Below, in pieces: positions 26,922-36,338 of a DNA stretch of 39,418 nucleotides (the first letter of the stretch is position 1; the number at the start of each line of letters is the position of its first letter). The notes beneath the pieces were generated by a model. The model saw only the letters and a list, made by a program, of their open reading frames with translations. It did not search any database and had not been told where the DNA came from. Location: IMG/VR virus record IMGVR_UViG_3300025141_000266, positions 1 through 39,418 of that record, one strand, 5' to 3'. A program made the translations under genes and the position numbers. This stretch comes from a virus.

Positions 26922-29900
26922 ATGGCATATTATGATGATATATATTATTCTCCCGAAGAATTAGAATTAATACAAAGTAGTGAGGGGTATGTAAGTGGGT
27001 CTGTACCAAATTATCCTGGAGATTTTGTTAGATTAGTTATTTATAACAAAAATGATATGCAAACTAAAAAATGGGTTGACTCGGATGGTGATATTAGAGA
27101 TACTGTATATTATTCAACATTAAGTGAAGGCTCTTTTTATTTTCATGAACCTGGATTTGAATTACCAAAAAGAGGTGTCAATACCAGAATTTTACCTCCA
27201 AATGATTTTCCAATATATGAAAATAAAAATACTGAAACATCTAGTTTATATATAAAACCAAACGAAATATTATCAAGTTCATTACTGCCATCAGGGGATT
27301 ATGAAGTCTATTTTAATTTCCAAAATCAATTTATACCTATTAATCCAGCTTTTGATGATGGTGAATATGGCCAAATACCATTTCCACAATATTTTGAAGA
27401 ATTAGACATAAATAAAGATGGTGTTATTGACATATTAGATGTATCAGCTTGGAAAGAAGTTGGAAGACCTGATATAGCTGATTATATTGAGACTAATCTA
27501 TCTACTTTACAACCAACATATGGGCTTGTAGAAGCTAGACCTTTATCAGATTTTTTTTGGCCAACCATTGCTAATTTTATAACAAGAGAAGTATCACCTT
27601 CTCGTTTAGAAATAAGATTAAAATTATATTCGGAAGATAGAGATTTAGATACTAAAATAAAAAGAAATAGTAAATTTATACAACAATTAAAAGATGAATT
27701 AAATTTACCTAACACAAATAAATATGCTCATAAACATTCTTTATATTTTGGTGAAGGTATTAGTAGAAAAATTGCAAATTTTACATTTGATGATAGGTCA
27801 GATGGTAGAGAAGATCAATCTGTAATTATTAAACTACTTGATGCTATTCCAGGGAATATAAATATAAATTCTTCTGTTTCTTTAGAAAAACAACTTCATG
27901 TATCCAATCGTGAGGATATAAGATATACTATTCCATTACCATCTTTAAAAAGGGGTGTGGGTTTAACCCAAGATGATACAGAAAATTGGATTGAATCTAA
28001 TCAAGATACTAATAATTATGAAAATTATAATCAATTATCATCATCTTTATCTGATGCATCATTACAAAATTTAATATCAGGAAGTACATATGATTATCCA
28101 AATTTAAATAATGATTTTAAATCTTTTGAAAATCATACATTCTTTGGTTCAGCTAAAAGAAAATTAGAAAATTTTGAAGTAAAAGTTAAAAATATACAAG
28201 GACATTATAGTCGTATATCAAGTTCTCTAACTGCTGAGGGGATAGTTATAAGTAATCAATTTATAACTGGATCTGGAAATGAAAGAATTGAAACTGATAC
28301 TTCTGTTGTCACTGATAGAAAAGAATTATTTAATAAAATACAAGAAGAAATAAATTCATTTACACCTTATGAAAGATTTTTATATTATGATGGGCAAAGT
28401 GTATCCACAGCTTCTGCACCTGGTGTGGGTAAAAATTATGCTGATACTTATGCTATAAATCAACAAACAGCAAAAGAACTTGGTGAAGAGTCATATGTAG
28501 AAGAATATTCAGAATATTTTGACAATAAAGATGGATTACCACAAGTTTATAAAATTACACAATCATTTAATACTATTTCACCAACTAATATATTTGAACA
28601 TAAATATAGAGTTGAAAATAAACCATTTTTTAATTACAGTGGTTCAGTTTATTTATCTTTTTTAGTTAAAGGAGACTCAACATTTCATCAGGTTACTTCT
28701 AGTGGTACTGCAAGTCTTGATACGGTTTATCCAGATAATTTAGTACATGATTTTAATTACTCCAAATATAGTGGGATTGAAACTCCGAGAGATTCAATGT
28801 ACATAAATTTAATACAATCAGCTTCTTTAACAGGTAGTGAATATAGAAGATATATAACACAAGTTTCATCTTCATATTGGATACCAACTTTGGATGTGGG
28901 ATATCCTCCTGATGCTGCTGATGTAGATATTTTTACAGCTAATTCAAGTGAAGTTGAAGTATTAAGTGGAAGTGTAAAAACAACAAATGAATCATCCTCG
29001 GCTCAGGCAATTAAGGCAAGTGGATATTATCAACATTTAGCAACAATAGCTACAGGAAGTAGTGGAGTACCATTTACTGGTTCAATTATGCCAAGTGGAG
29101 ATATTTTTAATATAAAAGCTTCTAAACCATATATTACAAATCTACAAGGATATTGGAATGTAGATAATCAAACTTCAGGAAGCACAGCTGATGCAACAAT
29201 AATGAAAGATTTATCAGAAAATTCTAACACTGCTTCTATTACAGGTGTACCAAAAGTAGCAAATGGTGTTGAAAGATTTGGTAAAACCTATGGTCAAAGT
29301 ATTCAATTTTTAAGTGAAAGTTTCGATGAAGTAAGATTTGAAACGGATAATTTTAACTTTGGTAAAGAAGATGATTTCTCGTTAAGTATATGGGTTAAAA
29401 GATTTCATCCAAATACAGGTTCAGCTGATCCTACTACTAAATCGCGTCACGGAATATTCGGAAAAGGTCAATATGATAATTCTTATGGTATGGATTACAA
29501 TATTGGTAGTAATGTAATAAGAGCTGGTTTTAGAAAATCAGGCTCAGCTGACTTTTTAGGCAAAACAGCTTTTTCATATTCACCGGGTGATGACTTATTA
29601 AACTGGCACCATCTTGTTATGACATATGAAAGTGGTTCTACTACTGGTTTAAAACTTTATGATAATGGAGTAATGGTAAAATCACAAACTGTAGCTGGTT
29701 CTGATGGTTGGAGTATTACTGGTTCAGCTAACTTTACATCATCAACATCTGAATTAAGTGACCAAAGCAATATGTTAACAATGGGTGGTGATACAAATTT
29801 TGCAAGTGGTCAATTGGGATATTTTAATGGGTTTTTAGCTTATCCAAGAGTATATGATAGAACATTAGATTCAAATGATGTCAAAAAATTATATTTAACT

Positions 29901-32900
29901 CCTGATGGTATTTCAAGAGCAGAAATCACAGATGTCAAAGTATCATTAAATAATCCTTCTGATGTATTACCTTTTGATAATTTATATCACACAAGTTCAA
30001 CATCTTGGCAAAATTGGTATGATGGAATACATGATTCAGCTTCAGCTTTTGATGAAGGTAATATACATAGTTTAGAAAATAATTTACCTGAATATATAAA
30101 ACAAAGCTCAGAGTATTATGATTTAAAACAATTTTTAGCATTAATAGGTGAACATTTTGATATAATTAGAAATCATATTGATAATTATACCACAATATAC
30201 AATCGTAATTACGATGATGTTAATTCGGTCCCCACAAATTTAATGCCATTATTATTAGATACTTTAAATTGGGAGGCCATACAACCATTTTCAAGTAGCT
30301 TAGCTGACTATTTTGGACAACATTTATCTTCAGCTACAAATGTAAAAACTATATCAGAAAATACTTGGAGAAAAACTTTAAATAATTTAATATATCTTTA
30401 TAAATCAAAAGGTACTATTAATTCAATTAGAGGTTTATTAAATATCTATGGTTATCCTCCAGATGTTTTAAAAATAAATGAATATGGAGGTTCAAATGAA
30501 CCTCAAAATGATGCACCTATATCGCCAACTGCTTCTTTAGGGACAACTACTAATGATACTAATTTAGGAGTCGCACCAGGTAATGTTGGGTATGTTTTGA
30601 AAAAAGAAAAACTACATAATTATAGGTTTAATGGAAATCCAAATAGACCATTTAAATTAAATTGGTATTATGATGAAGCAGATGCTAATGCATTACAATT
30701 TGTTTATAAACATAATAAAACAAAAAATACACAAGAGATATTTAAATCGAGTGGTAGTGGTGCACAAACACTTTGGGATTTAAGATTAATTCCAAGTGTT
30801 GATGGTTTAAGTTCTTCATTCGAATTTAGATTAAATAATTCAGAAAATGGTGGTTCATCAATCACAAATAGAGGATTTTCAATGTCATTAGATTATAATT
30901 CTATGGTTGATGGACAATTGTGGAATGTATTGGTACAAAGAATGACATCAAGTATTAGTGGAACTGGTATACAGGAATATCAACTTTATTCTGGATTACA
31001 AGATGAAGACAAAATTAAAAAATTAAGTTTTGTTACAATGTCAGTTAGTGGTGGAGTTACAGCTAATCATGGATATTATGCAAATCAAAATTGGCCATCA
31101 ACGGGTAGTAGAACAAAAGTAGATTCACCTAATTTATTTGTTGGTAGAACAACAAGTGGTTCATTATCAGAAATTAGAAATTGGAAAAATGCATTAAGTG
31201 CTTCTAAATTTAGATTACATACTCTTAATAAATTTAGTACTGTCGGGAATACAATAAATTCTCATAAAGATGAATTAATTTATCGTTTTAAATTAAATGA
31301 AAATTATGCAAGTTCATCAGTATCAAGTTCAACACAAACAAAATTAAGTATAGGAGATTCAGCTCCAAAAGTAAACTTAACTACGGATTATAGTTTTAAC
31401 ATATCTTCATCTACTGCTAGAAGTGAATCACTTTATGGTTTTGATATTATTGAAACAAATACTATATCTTTACAAGATAATAATTCAGATTTAGCCAATG
31501 ATAATAAAGTTATTATAAATCCAAACATTAAATTAATAAAAAATTTAAATCCTTATGATACATCTATAATTTCTTTATATGATGACAATGATAGAAAACC
31601 AAATAGGTTAGTATCTAGTAAAATAGAAATTGATAGTTCACCTCAGAATTATGTTAATAATTTTATTTTAGATAAAATACAAGGTTTTAATCTTGAAACA
31701 TTATATGCTAATCCAATGGAAAAATATTCATCATCATATGGTGAATTAGATACTTTTAGAGACACATTTTATGAAAATTATCCAATTAAAATAGATACAA
31801 ATAAATTTATTAAAGCTCATGAAAATTTATGGAATTATAATTTAGTTGATGGTATAAAAAAATTAGTTCCTGCCCGTACAACACTAAGTGATAAAGAATA
31901 TACTGTGGGTATAACTATAAAACCGACTATTTTAGAAAAACAAAAAGCAATGGAATATAAAAATCATTCTATTGAACCAAATCCAAATTTATTATCTGAC
32001 ACGATTTCTGTAGTAAGTTCCAGTGGATATAAATCAGGTTTTAGTATTAGTGATAGTTTTGAACCATTTAAAGAAGGAAGTGTTAATGTAAATGATAATT
32101 TAGATTTAAATGAATCTGAAATAAAATTAACAAATGATGCAGAAGTAAAAGTATCAACAATTCCAACATTATCTGATAGTATATTAAATAAAACAATAGA
32201 TTCAGATATTAATATTACCTCAAACTTTACAGCTGAAATTCCAAATGTACCAGAAGGGGTAAATAATTATATATCAATCAACAATTATTCTAAATTTGTT
32301 GATTTTCATAATAGTTGGGGAACAAGTTCACATGATGTTCACTTCTTAAATATGGCTACATCAAATGCACAAACAAGTTCAGATGGTGATTATAATGTAA
32401 ATCATGTTGATACAAGATATCATTTTTATGCATTGGGTGATATTGAATCATATTCAGGTTCAACAGGAAATTATGATGATTTTTCAACTTCAACAAGATT
32501 TGATAATAGACAACAATTAAAACAAGGTGTTCATAAAAATATAAGATATGAATCTTTTGTAAATGGAAATCCAGGCTTACAAAAAGGTAGAGCTATGGGT
32601 AAAACAAGATTTTTTAAAGTATTATCTAGTGGAACTACATTTGCTGGAAAACCAGCAGGTGATATAATATTACCATCAAATCATGTTAGAAGATATAGTA
32701 ATCCATGGGTTGATAGTATGTATGCAGGAGCACAAAATACAAATCCTGGTATTTTACCTTTTGCAGGTAAAGAAGATTATTCAACAGCTTCATTTTATAG
32801 AGTTAAAGTAACTGGTGGTGAAAATCAAATGATTATTAGAACACCCGGCGGGCCAGAAAATGATCTTCAAGTAATAATCCCGGATGATAAAGCTGCTGGG

Positions 32901-32918
32901 GATAATATAATGACATAA
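26922..32918 (+). CDS. Giant baseplate/adhesin protein: gpI/gp7-like domain flanked by LamG-like domains (1,998 aa)
   Basis: A 1,998-residue protein. Residues 155-190 hold an EF-hand/dockerin-like loop (DINKDGVIDILD at 162-173) inside PQYFEE...GRPDIADYI. Residues about 740-990 look like a LamG domain (LQGYWNVDNQ; FSLSIWVKRFHP; NWHHLVMTYESGS; AYPRVYDRTLDSNDVKKLY). Residues about 1045-1175 match the P2 gpI/T4 gp7-like wedge pattern: NNLPEYIKQSSEYYDLKQFL, HFDIIRNHIDN, a W-containing helix, and YKSKGTINSIRGLLNIYG. A second LamG-like domain covers about 1240-1460. The rest (1500-1998) is strand-rich and ends in a non-repeat tail. This suggests a wedge protein that also carries host-binding lectin domains. 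It is followed by a gap with a candidate promoter. Confidence 0.7.
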   Translation: MAYYDDIYYSPEELELIQSSEGYVSGSVPNYPGDFVRLVIYNKNDMQTKKWVDSDGDIRDTVYYSTLSEGSFYFHEPGFELPKRGVNTRILPPNDFPIYENKNTETSSLYIKPNEILSSSLLPSGDYEVYFNFQNQFIPINPAFDDGEYGQIPFPQYFEELDINKDGVIDILDVSAWKEVGRPDIADYIETNLSTLQPTYGLVEARPLSDFFWPTIANFITREVSPSRLEIRLKLYSEDRDLDTKIKRNSKFIQQLKDELNLPNTNKYAHKHSLYFGEGISRKIANFTFDDRSDGREDQSVIIKLLDAIPGNININSSVSLEKQLHVSNREDIRYTIPLPSLKRGVGLTQDDTENWIESNQDTNNYENYNQLSSSLSDASLQNLISGSTYDYPNLNNDFKSFENHTFFGSAKRKLENFEVKVKNIQGHYSRISSSLTAEGIVISNQFITGSGNERIETDTSVVTDRKELFNKIQEEINSFTPYERFLYYDGQSVSTASAPGVGKNYADTYAINQQTAKELGEESYVEEYSEYFDNKDGLPQVYKITQSFNTISPTNIFEHKYRVENKPFFNYSGSVYLSFLVKGDSTFHQVTSSGTASLDTVYPDNLVHDFNYSKYSGIETPRDSMYINLIQSASLTGSEYRRYITQVSSSYWIPTLDVGYPPDAADVDIFTANSSEVEVLSGSVKTTNESSSAQAIKASGYYQHLATIATGSSGVPFTGSIMPSGDIFNIKASKPYITNLQGYWNVDNQTSGSTADATIMKDLSENSNTASITGVPKVANGVERFGKTYGQSIQFLSESFDEVRFETDNFNFGKEDDFSLSIWVKRFHPNTGSADPTTKSRHGIFGKGQYDNSYGMDYNIGSNVIRAGFRKSGSADFLGKTAFSYSPGDDLLNWHHLVMTYESGSTTGLKLYDNGVMVKSQTVAGSDGWSITGSANFTSSTSELSDQSNMLTMGGDTNFASGQLGYFNGFLAYPRVYDRTLDSNDVKKLYLTPDGISRAEITDVKVSLNNPSDVLPFDNLYHTSSTSWQNWYDGIHDSASAFDEGNIHSLENNLPEYIKQSSEYYDLKQFLALIGEHFDIIRNHIDNYTTIYNRNYDDVNSVPTNLMPLLLDTLNWEAIQPFSSSLADYFGQHLSSATNVKTISENTWRKTLNNLIYLYKSKGTINSIRGLLNIYGYPPDVLKINEYGGSNEPQNDAPISPTASLGTTTNDTNLGVAPGNVGYVLKKEKLHNYRFNGNPNRPFKLNWYYDEADANALQFVYKHNKTKNTQEIFKSSGSGAQTLWDLRLIPSVDGLSSSFEFRLNNSENGGSSITNRGFSMSLDYNSMVDGQLWNVLVQRMTSSISGTGIQEYQLYSGLQDEDKIKKLSFVTMSVSGGVTANHGYYANQNWPSTGSRTKVDSPNLFVGRTTSGSLSEIRNWKNALSASKFRLHTLNKFSTVGNTINSHKDELIYRFKLNENYASSSVSSSTQTKLSIGDSAPKVNLTTDYSFNISSSTARSESLYGFDIIETNTISLQDNNSDLANDNKVIINPNIKLIKNLNPYDTSIISLYDDNDRKPNRLVSSKIEIDSSPQNYVNNFILDKIQGFNLETLYANPMEKYSSSYGELDTFRDTFYENYPIKIDTNKFIKAHENLWNYNLVDGIKKLVPARTTLSDKEYTVGITIKPTILEKQKAMEYKNHSIEPNPNLLSDTISVVSSSGYKSGFSISDSFEPFKEGSVNVNDNLDLNESEIKLTNDAEVKVSTIPTLSDSILNKTIDSDINITSNFTAEIPNVPEGVNNYISINNYSKFVDFHNSWGTSSHDVHFLNMATSNAQTSSDGDYNVNHVDTRYHFYALGDIESYSGSTGNYDDFSTSTRFDNRQQLKQGVHKNIRYESFVNGNPGLQKGRAMGKTRFFKVLSSGTTFAGKPAGDIILPSNHVRRYSNPWVDSMYAGAQNTNPGILPFAGKEDYSTASFYRVKVTGGENQMIIRTPGGPENDLQVIIPDDKAAGDNIMT

Positions 32919-32950
32919 ATTAAAAAATAACATATTTTTTTGATTTGTTA

Positions 32951-32966
32951 ATATTTATATATGAAT
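32951..32966 (+). promoter_or_regulatory. Candidate late promoter, downstream structural block
   Basis: ATATTTATATATGAAT is identical to the site at 3662-3677 and lies 52 bases before ATG 33003 in an 84-base gap. The gap also has an AGGAG ribosome site near 32989-32993. Confidence 0.5.
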
Positions 32967-33002
32967 TAGAATATTTATTATTTAAAGTAGGAGAAAATAA
33001 AA

Positions 33003-33710
33003 ATGGGATATTTAGACGGGACATCAGTAACAGTTGATGCAGTTTTAACAAAAAAAGGCAGAGAAATTTTATCAAGAGGAAATCAATTAAATATATCCTC
33101 TTTCACTTGTACAGATGCTGGTGTAGATTATACTTTGTGGAATCCAAGTCATCCAAGTGGTTCTGCATTTTATGGAGAAGCTATTGAAAATATGCCAATG
33201 TTAGAGGCTAGTGTTCATGTTGAACACTCATTAAAAAATAGATTGTTAACTCTTAATCAAAATTCCATTGCTATGCCTGCTTTAGAAATGCATGGATTAA
33301 CTGGAACAAACACTCTTACTTTCGAAGATGGTGATTCAGGTGGAATATCTGTCGTTGCAACATTAAAAGGATTTGCACAAGGAGCAGGTGCAACAGGTGG
33401 TGTTTATTTTGTTATAGCAGATCCAGATATAGTAAAAACAACAGCTAGAATGAGAAGTTCTTTAAGTGGAACTTCAAGAGAATTTTTAAGAGAACAAGAT
33501 TTTCCAAATGCAAAAGAATATCATATAGGTGGTAGAGGTCCTGATTTTGAATTTAAATTAACACCTGATACAGAACAGCTGAAAAAAGGAAGAGAAACTT
33601 ATATATATGTTGTACATCAAGCGACTGGTGCTTATACATCATTTAATGTAGTGAATAATTTAGAAAGATTATCAAGAAGAGTATTATCAACTATCGGAAC
33701 CAAAGGGTAG
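33003..33710 (+). CDS. Virion structural protein of unknown role
   Basis: A 235-residue protein starting MGYLDGTSVTVDAVLTKKGRE, followed by YTLWNPSHPSGSAFYGEAIE near residues 45-64. I associate this N-terminal pattern (VDAVLTKKGRE...) with structural proteins of aquatic T4-like phages, with no known function. The C-terminal part is strand-rich and ends in basic residues (LERLSRRVLSTIGTKG). A strong AGGAG site and a candidate late promoter precede it, consistent with an abundant late product. It could be a fibre-attachment or tail-decoration protein. The family function is unknown to me. Confidence 0.7.
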   Translation: MGYLDGTSVTVDAVLTKKGREILSRGNQLNISSFTCTDAGVDYTLWNPSHPSGSAFYGEAIENMPMLEASVHVEHSLKNRLLTLNQNSIAMPALEMHGLTGTNTLTFEDGDSGGISVVATLKGFAQGAGATGGVYFVIADPDIVKTTARMRSSLSGTSREFLREQDFPNAKEYHIGGRGPDFEFKLTPDTEQLKKGRETYIYVVHQATGAYTSFNVVNNLERLSRRVLSTIGTKG

Positions 33711-33739
33711 TATTAATAATTAAGTAGGAGAGTAATAAA

Positions 33740-34870
33740 ATGCCAATAGCAGGAACAAGTATAGCGTTAAATACGACCGAAGGTCAAGACAAAATAACTG
33801 TAACAGAAAAAGTTACTTCACCTTATTTTTCTACTGGAGTTACAGAATTACTCGGTGCAAGAATAACAACACAATCATTAGCTGCTGATAATAGAATATA
33901 TTATCAAGGTATTAGTGATGTGTCATCATCAACGACACCTGAATTTCATGTTGCTTATGGTAATAATAACGGAAAAGGTGGTAATTCTGATAGTGATAAT
34001 GTAAAATCTCCTACAGAAGTAATTTATAAACAATGGGCTAGTTTATTACTTCCTCCAACAGAAGTAACTGGCGGTTTCTTTATATCACAAAATAAAAGTT
34101 TAGCTTCCGCTCCATCTAATGCTGCTAATTCAGGTATAGATAATGATATCTATGTATTAGTTGGTAGACGAGCAAATATGAAAGATAGACTTAACAAAAA
34201 AAATTGGAGTATTGTATTAAGTGGATCTGGGGGATCTCATGTAAATTTAGCACATAATATTTTACACTTAACTGATGACAGTGTAAATGATACAGCTGTC
34301 GCTTCACCTGTTGGTGATAGATATAATATCGTAAGTGGTTCAGATGGAACTGTTCAAGCAGAAGCAACAGATAGAACAATTGGTTTCTATTATCCAGATA
34401 TAGGAACAATGATATTTAGTGCAACTGAATTATCAGCTAGTATTCCTGGAGAAGCTTCAGCTACAAATACAGCTGTTGTTTCATTTAATTCAGCATCTAA
34501 TCGAGGTTTTGGTGCACCTTCTTTAGAAGATAATAATTATGAAAATGCATTAAGATTTATAAATTGTTTAAATACAACTGATGGTACAACTGGTAAACTT
34601 AAATTCAGAGATGAAGAAGACCAAGTAAGTGCTCAATATTTTTGTAGAATTAAGGCTGGAGATATGAATTTCTCAAATAACCCAACATTCGTTTCAGGTT
34701 CATTAAATGAATTAAGACATACTACTATGAAAGGTAATCCGAGTACATTTCTGACAGCAGTCCAATTGTATAACAATAATGGTGAAATGGTTGCTGTTGG
34801 TAATCTTTCAACACCATTAAAGAAAAACTTTAGTTCGGAAGCAACAATAAAAGTCAAATTAACTTATTAG
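33740..34870 (+). CDS. Structural protein, paralogous C-terminus with next gene
   Basis: A 376-residue, strand-rich protein with an N-terminal PIAGTSIALNTTEGQDKITVTE and a serine/threonine-rich body. The C-terminal 60 residues (FLTAVQLYNNNGEMVAVGNL, then PLKKNF and IKVKLTY) match in pattern the end of the next protein (YITTINLYQKGDGDTPVIVA, PIRKSN, FKIKLDM), suggesting a shared attachment domain. AGGAG precedes the ATG. It is probably a minor virion protein made together with its neighbour. No enzymatic motif is visible. Confidence 0.7.
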   Translation: MPIAGTSIALNTTEGQDKITVTEKVTSPYFSTGVTELLGARITTQSLAADNRIYYQGISDVSSSTTPEFHVAYGNNNGKGGNSDSDNVKSPTEVIYKQWASLLLPPTEVTGGFFISQNKSLASAPSNAANSGIDNDIYVLVGRRANMKDRLNKKNWSIVLSGSGGSHVNLAHNILHLTDDSVNDTAVASPVGDRYNIVSGSDGTVQAEATDRTIGFYYPDIGTMIFSATELSASIPGEASATNTAVVSFNSASNRGFGAPSLEDNNYENALRFINCLNTTDGTTGKLKFRDEEDQVSAQYFCRIKAGDMNFSNNPTFVSGSLNELRHTTMKGNPSTFLTAVQLYNNNGEMVAVGNLSTPLKKNFSSEATIKVKLTY

Positions 34871-34879
34871 TGGTATGAT

Positions 34880-35788
34880 ATGTATGTATTTAAAGATATC
34901 AATAGAACATCAACTGTTATTGAACAGAATGTAGTTAATTACAACCATACTTTTACAACATCATCAACTGGTATACAAACAAAACATATAGTTTCAGGTT
35001 CTATTAGTTCTAGTTATTGGAACTCTCTAAATGTTTTATTTTATACAAGTGGTTCTCCTACTTATCCCAATGAACATAATTTTGGAAAACTTTCAACAAG
35101 TACTTTATTGTTACCAAGAATACAAGGAAAACAATATTTAAATAAATTTCATGGGTATCCAAGTAGTTCTATAATTTCAATAGCACAAAAATTTTATGGT
35201 GAAAGAATAAAAGAAAAAAGTTTTGTACTTACTAATAAATCATTTACAGATATTAACGGAGTAAACCCTGTAATTAAAGATGATGGTTATGGAAATTTAT
35301 ACTCACTAAATGCTCATCATTCTCAAAGTGCAGCTTCTTCAATATCATCATCTGATAATTATGTAGGAAATATATTTTATGAACATGGTATAGTTGTAAT
35401 AAGTGAAACAGGTTCTTGGTCTGGAAGTGTTAATTATTCAGATATTGGAAAAGATTTTACATTAAATATTGATTCTTATGATAAATTAACTACACATGAA
35501 TATTCTATTACATTAAAACCTCATGAATTTAATAAATCAATGAATTATACTTTAAGAATGCCTTTAAGTGGAACTTTTTCTACAATTAATGAATTTACTT
35601 CATCTGTTTTTTCAAATCCATATTTAGCAGCTGATTTTACTTCAAGTAATTTTACACCATATATTACAACTATAAATTTATATCAAAAAGGTGATGGTGA
35701 TACACCTGTAATTGTCGCCAAATTACCATATCCAATAAGAAAAAGTAATAAAGTAACGACAACATTTAAAATAAAATTAGATATGTAA
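34880..35788 (+). CDS. Structural protein, paralogous C-terminus with previous gene
   Basis: A 302-residue, serine-rich and strand-rich protein. Its middle (about 165-220) holds GIVVISETGSWSGSVNYSDIG and hydrophobic strands. Its last 60 residues share the LY...VIVAKLPYP(I)...K motif with the preceding protein. The upstream sequence has only a weak ribosome site (GTGG near 34870), and the start is 9 bases after the previous stop. It is followed 8 bases later by the RuvC-like gene, so a structural gene and a DNA-metabolism gene appear to share a transcript. The function is unknown. Confidence 0.65.
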   Translation: MYVFKDINRTSTVIEQNVVNYNHTFTTSSTGIQTKHIVSGSISSSYWNSLNVLFYTSGSPTYPNEHNFGKLSTSTLLLPRIQGKQYLNKFHGYPSSSIISIAQKFYGERIKEKSFVLTNKSFTDINGVNPVIKDDGYGNLYSLNAHHSQSAASSISSSDNYVGNIFYEHGIVVISETGSWSGSVNYSDIGKDFTLNIDSYDKLTTHEYSITLKPHEFNKSMNYTLRMPLSGTFSTINEFTSSVFSNPYLAADFTSSNFTPYITTINLYQKGDGDTPVIVAKLPYPIRKSNKVTTTFKIKLDM

Positions 35789-35796
35789 GGAAATAA

Positions 35797-36306
35797 ATGG
35801 TTTCATTAGGATTAGATGCATCGACAACTTGCGTTGGTTATGCATTCACACAAGATAAGAAAATTCTAGATATGGGATTTATCGACATCAAAAAAGAAAA
35901 AACACCCAAAGATAAAGTTCAAAAAGTGCTTGAAAAATTGAATGAAAGTTCGTATATTAATGAGGTAACGGATATTAACATTGAAGATAATCTATCAGGT
36001 TTTGCTGGTGGAAGAACTTCACAACAAGTTATTATCAAGTTAGCAAAGTTTAATGCAATACTTTGTTTTATGTTAGAACATTTTGAATATAAAGTTCATA
36101 ATATAAATCCAATGACTGCCAGAAAGAATGTATTTGGAAAAGCACGAGTAAAAGGTATAAAAGCTAAAGATTTAGTTAAAATGAAGATTGAAGAAATGTA
36201 TGATACATCAAAATGGTGTAAAGAAACTACACGAGGAAATTGGGATAAAAGGAATATCGATATGTACGATGGTTTAGTAATGTCACTTTTTGAAAAAAAA
36301 GCTTGA
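35797..36306 (+). CDS. RuvC-like Holliday-junction nuclease
   Basis: A 169-residue protein with the RNase H-fold nuclease signature of RuvC: D7 in LGLDAST at the first strand, E63 in INIEDN at the fourth, and D155 plus D158 in NIDMYDGLVMS near the C-terminus. The size fits RuvC (about 170 residues). T4 uses gp49 (endonuclease VII), an unrelated fold, to resolve branched DNA before packaging; a RuvC-like enzyme could do the same job here. AAGGAAA precedes the ATG. An alternative is a Mu-type or poxvirus A22-type RuvC relative with another junction or flap preference. Confidence 0.85.
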   Translation: MVSLGLDASTTCVGYAFTQDKKILDMGFIDIKKEKTPKDKVQKVLEKLNESSYINEVTDINIEDNLSGFAGGRTSQQVIIKLAKFNAILCFMLEHFEYKVHNINPMTARKNVFGKARVKGIKAKDLVKMKIEEMYDTSKWCKETTRGNWDKRNIDMYDGLVMSLFEKKA

Positions 36307-36332
36307 TTTATTCATAAATCTTTCGTATATTG
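36303..36332 (+). promoter_or_regulatory. Candidate promoter before the primase operon
   Basis: TTGA at 36303-36306 and TATATTG at 36326-36332 are about 20 bases apart, resembling the Bacteroidetes-type TTG...TAnnTTTG arrangement but with one T missing. It lies in the 32-base gap before the primase gene, which has no obvious ribosome site. The support is weak. Confidence 0.3.
36305..36320 (+). other. Inverted repeat between RuvC-like and primase genes
   Basis: GATTTAT (36305-36311) and ATAAATC (36314-36320) are perfect complements around TC, starting at the RuvC-like stop codon. The stem is AT-rich and followed only by TTTC, so it would be a weak terminator; an operator is equally possible. 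Confidence 0.4.
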
Positions 36333-36338
36333 TTTTAA

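Noticed and set aside
32922-32940. AAAAAATA/TATTTTTT inverted repeat after the last giant adhesin gene as a terminator
   Set aside because: The stem is entirely A/T with a 3-base loop and would be unstable; it may simply be AT-rich spacer.
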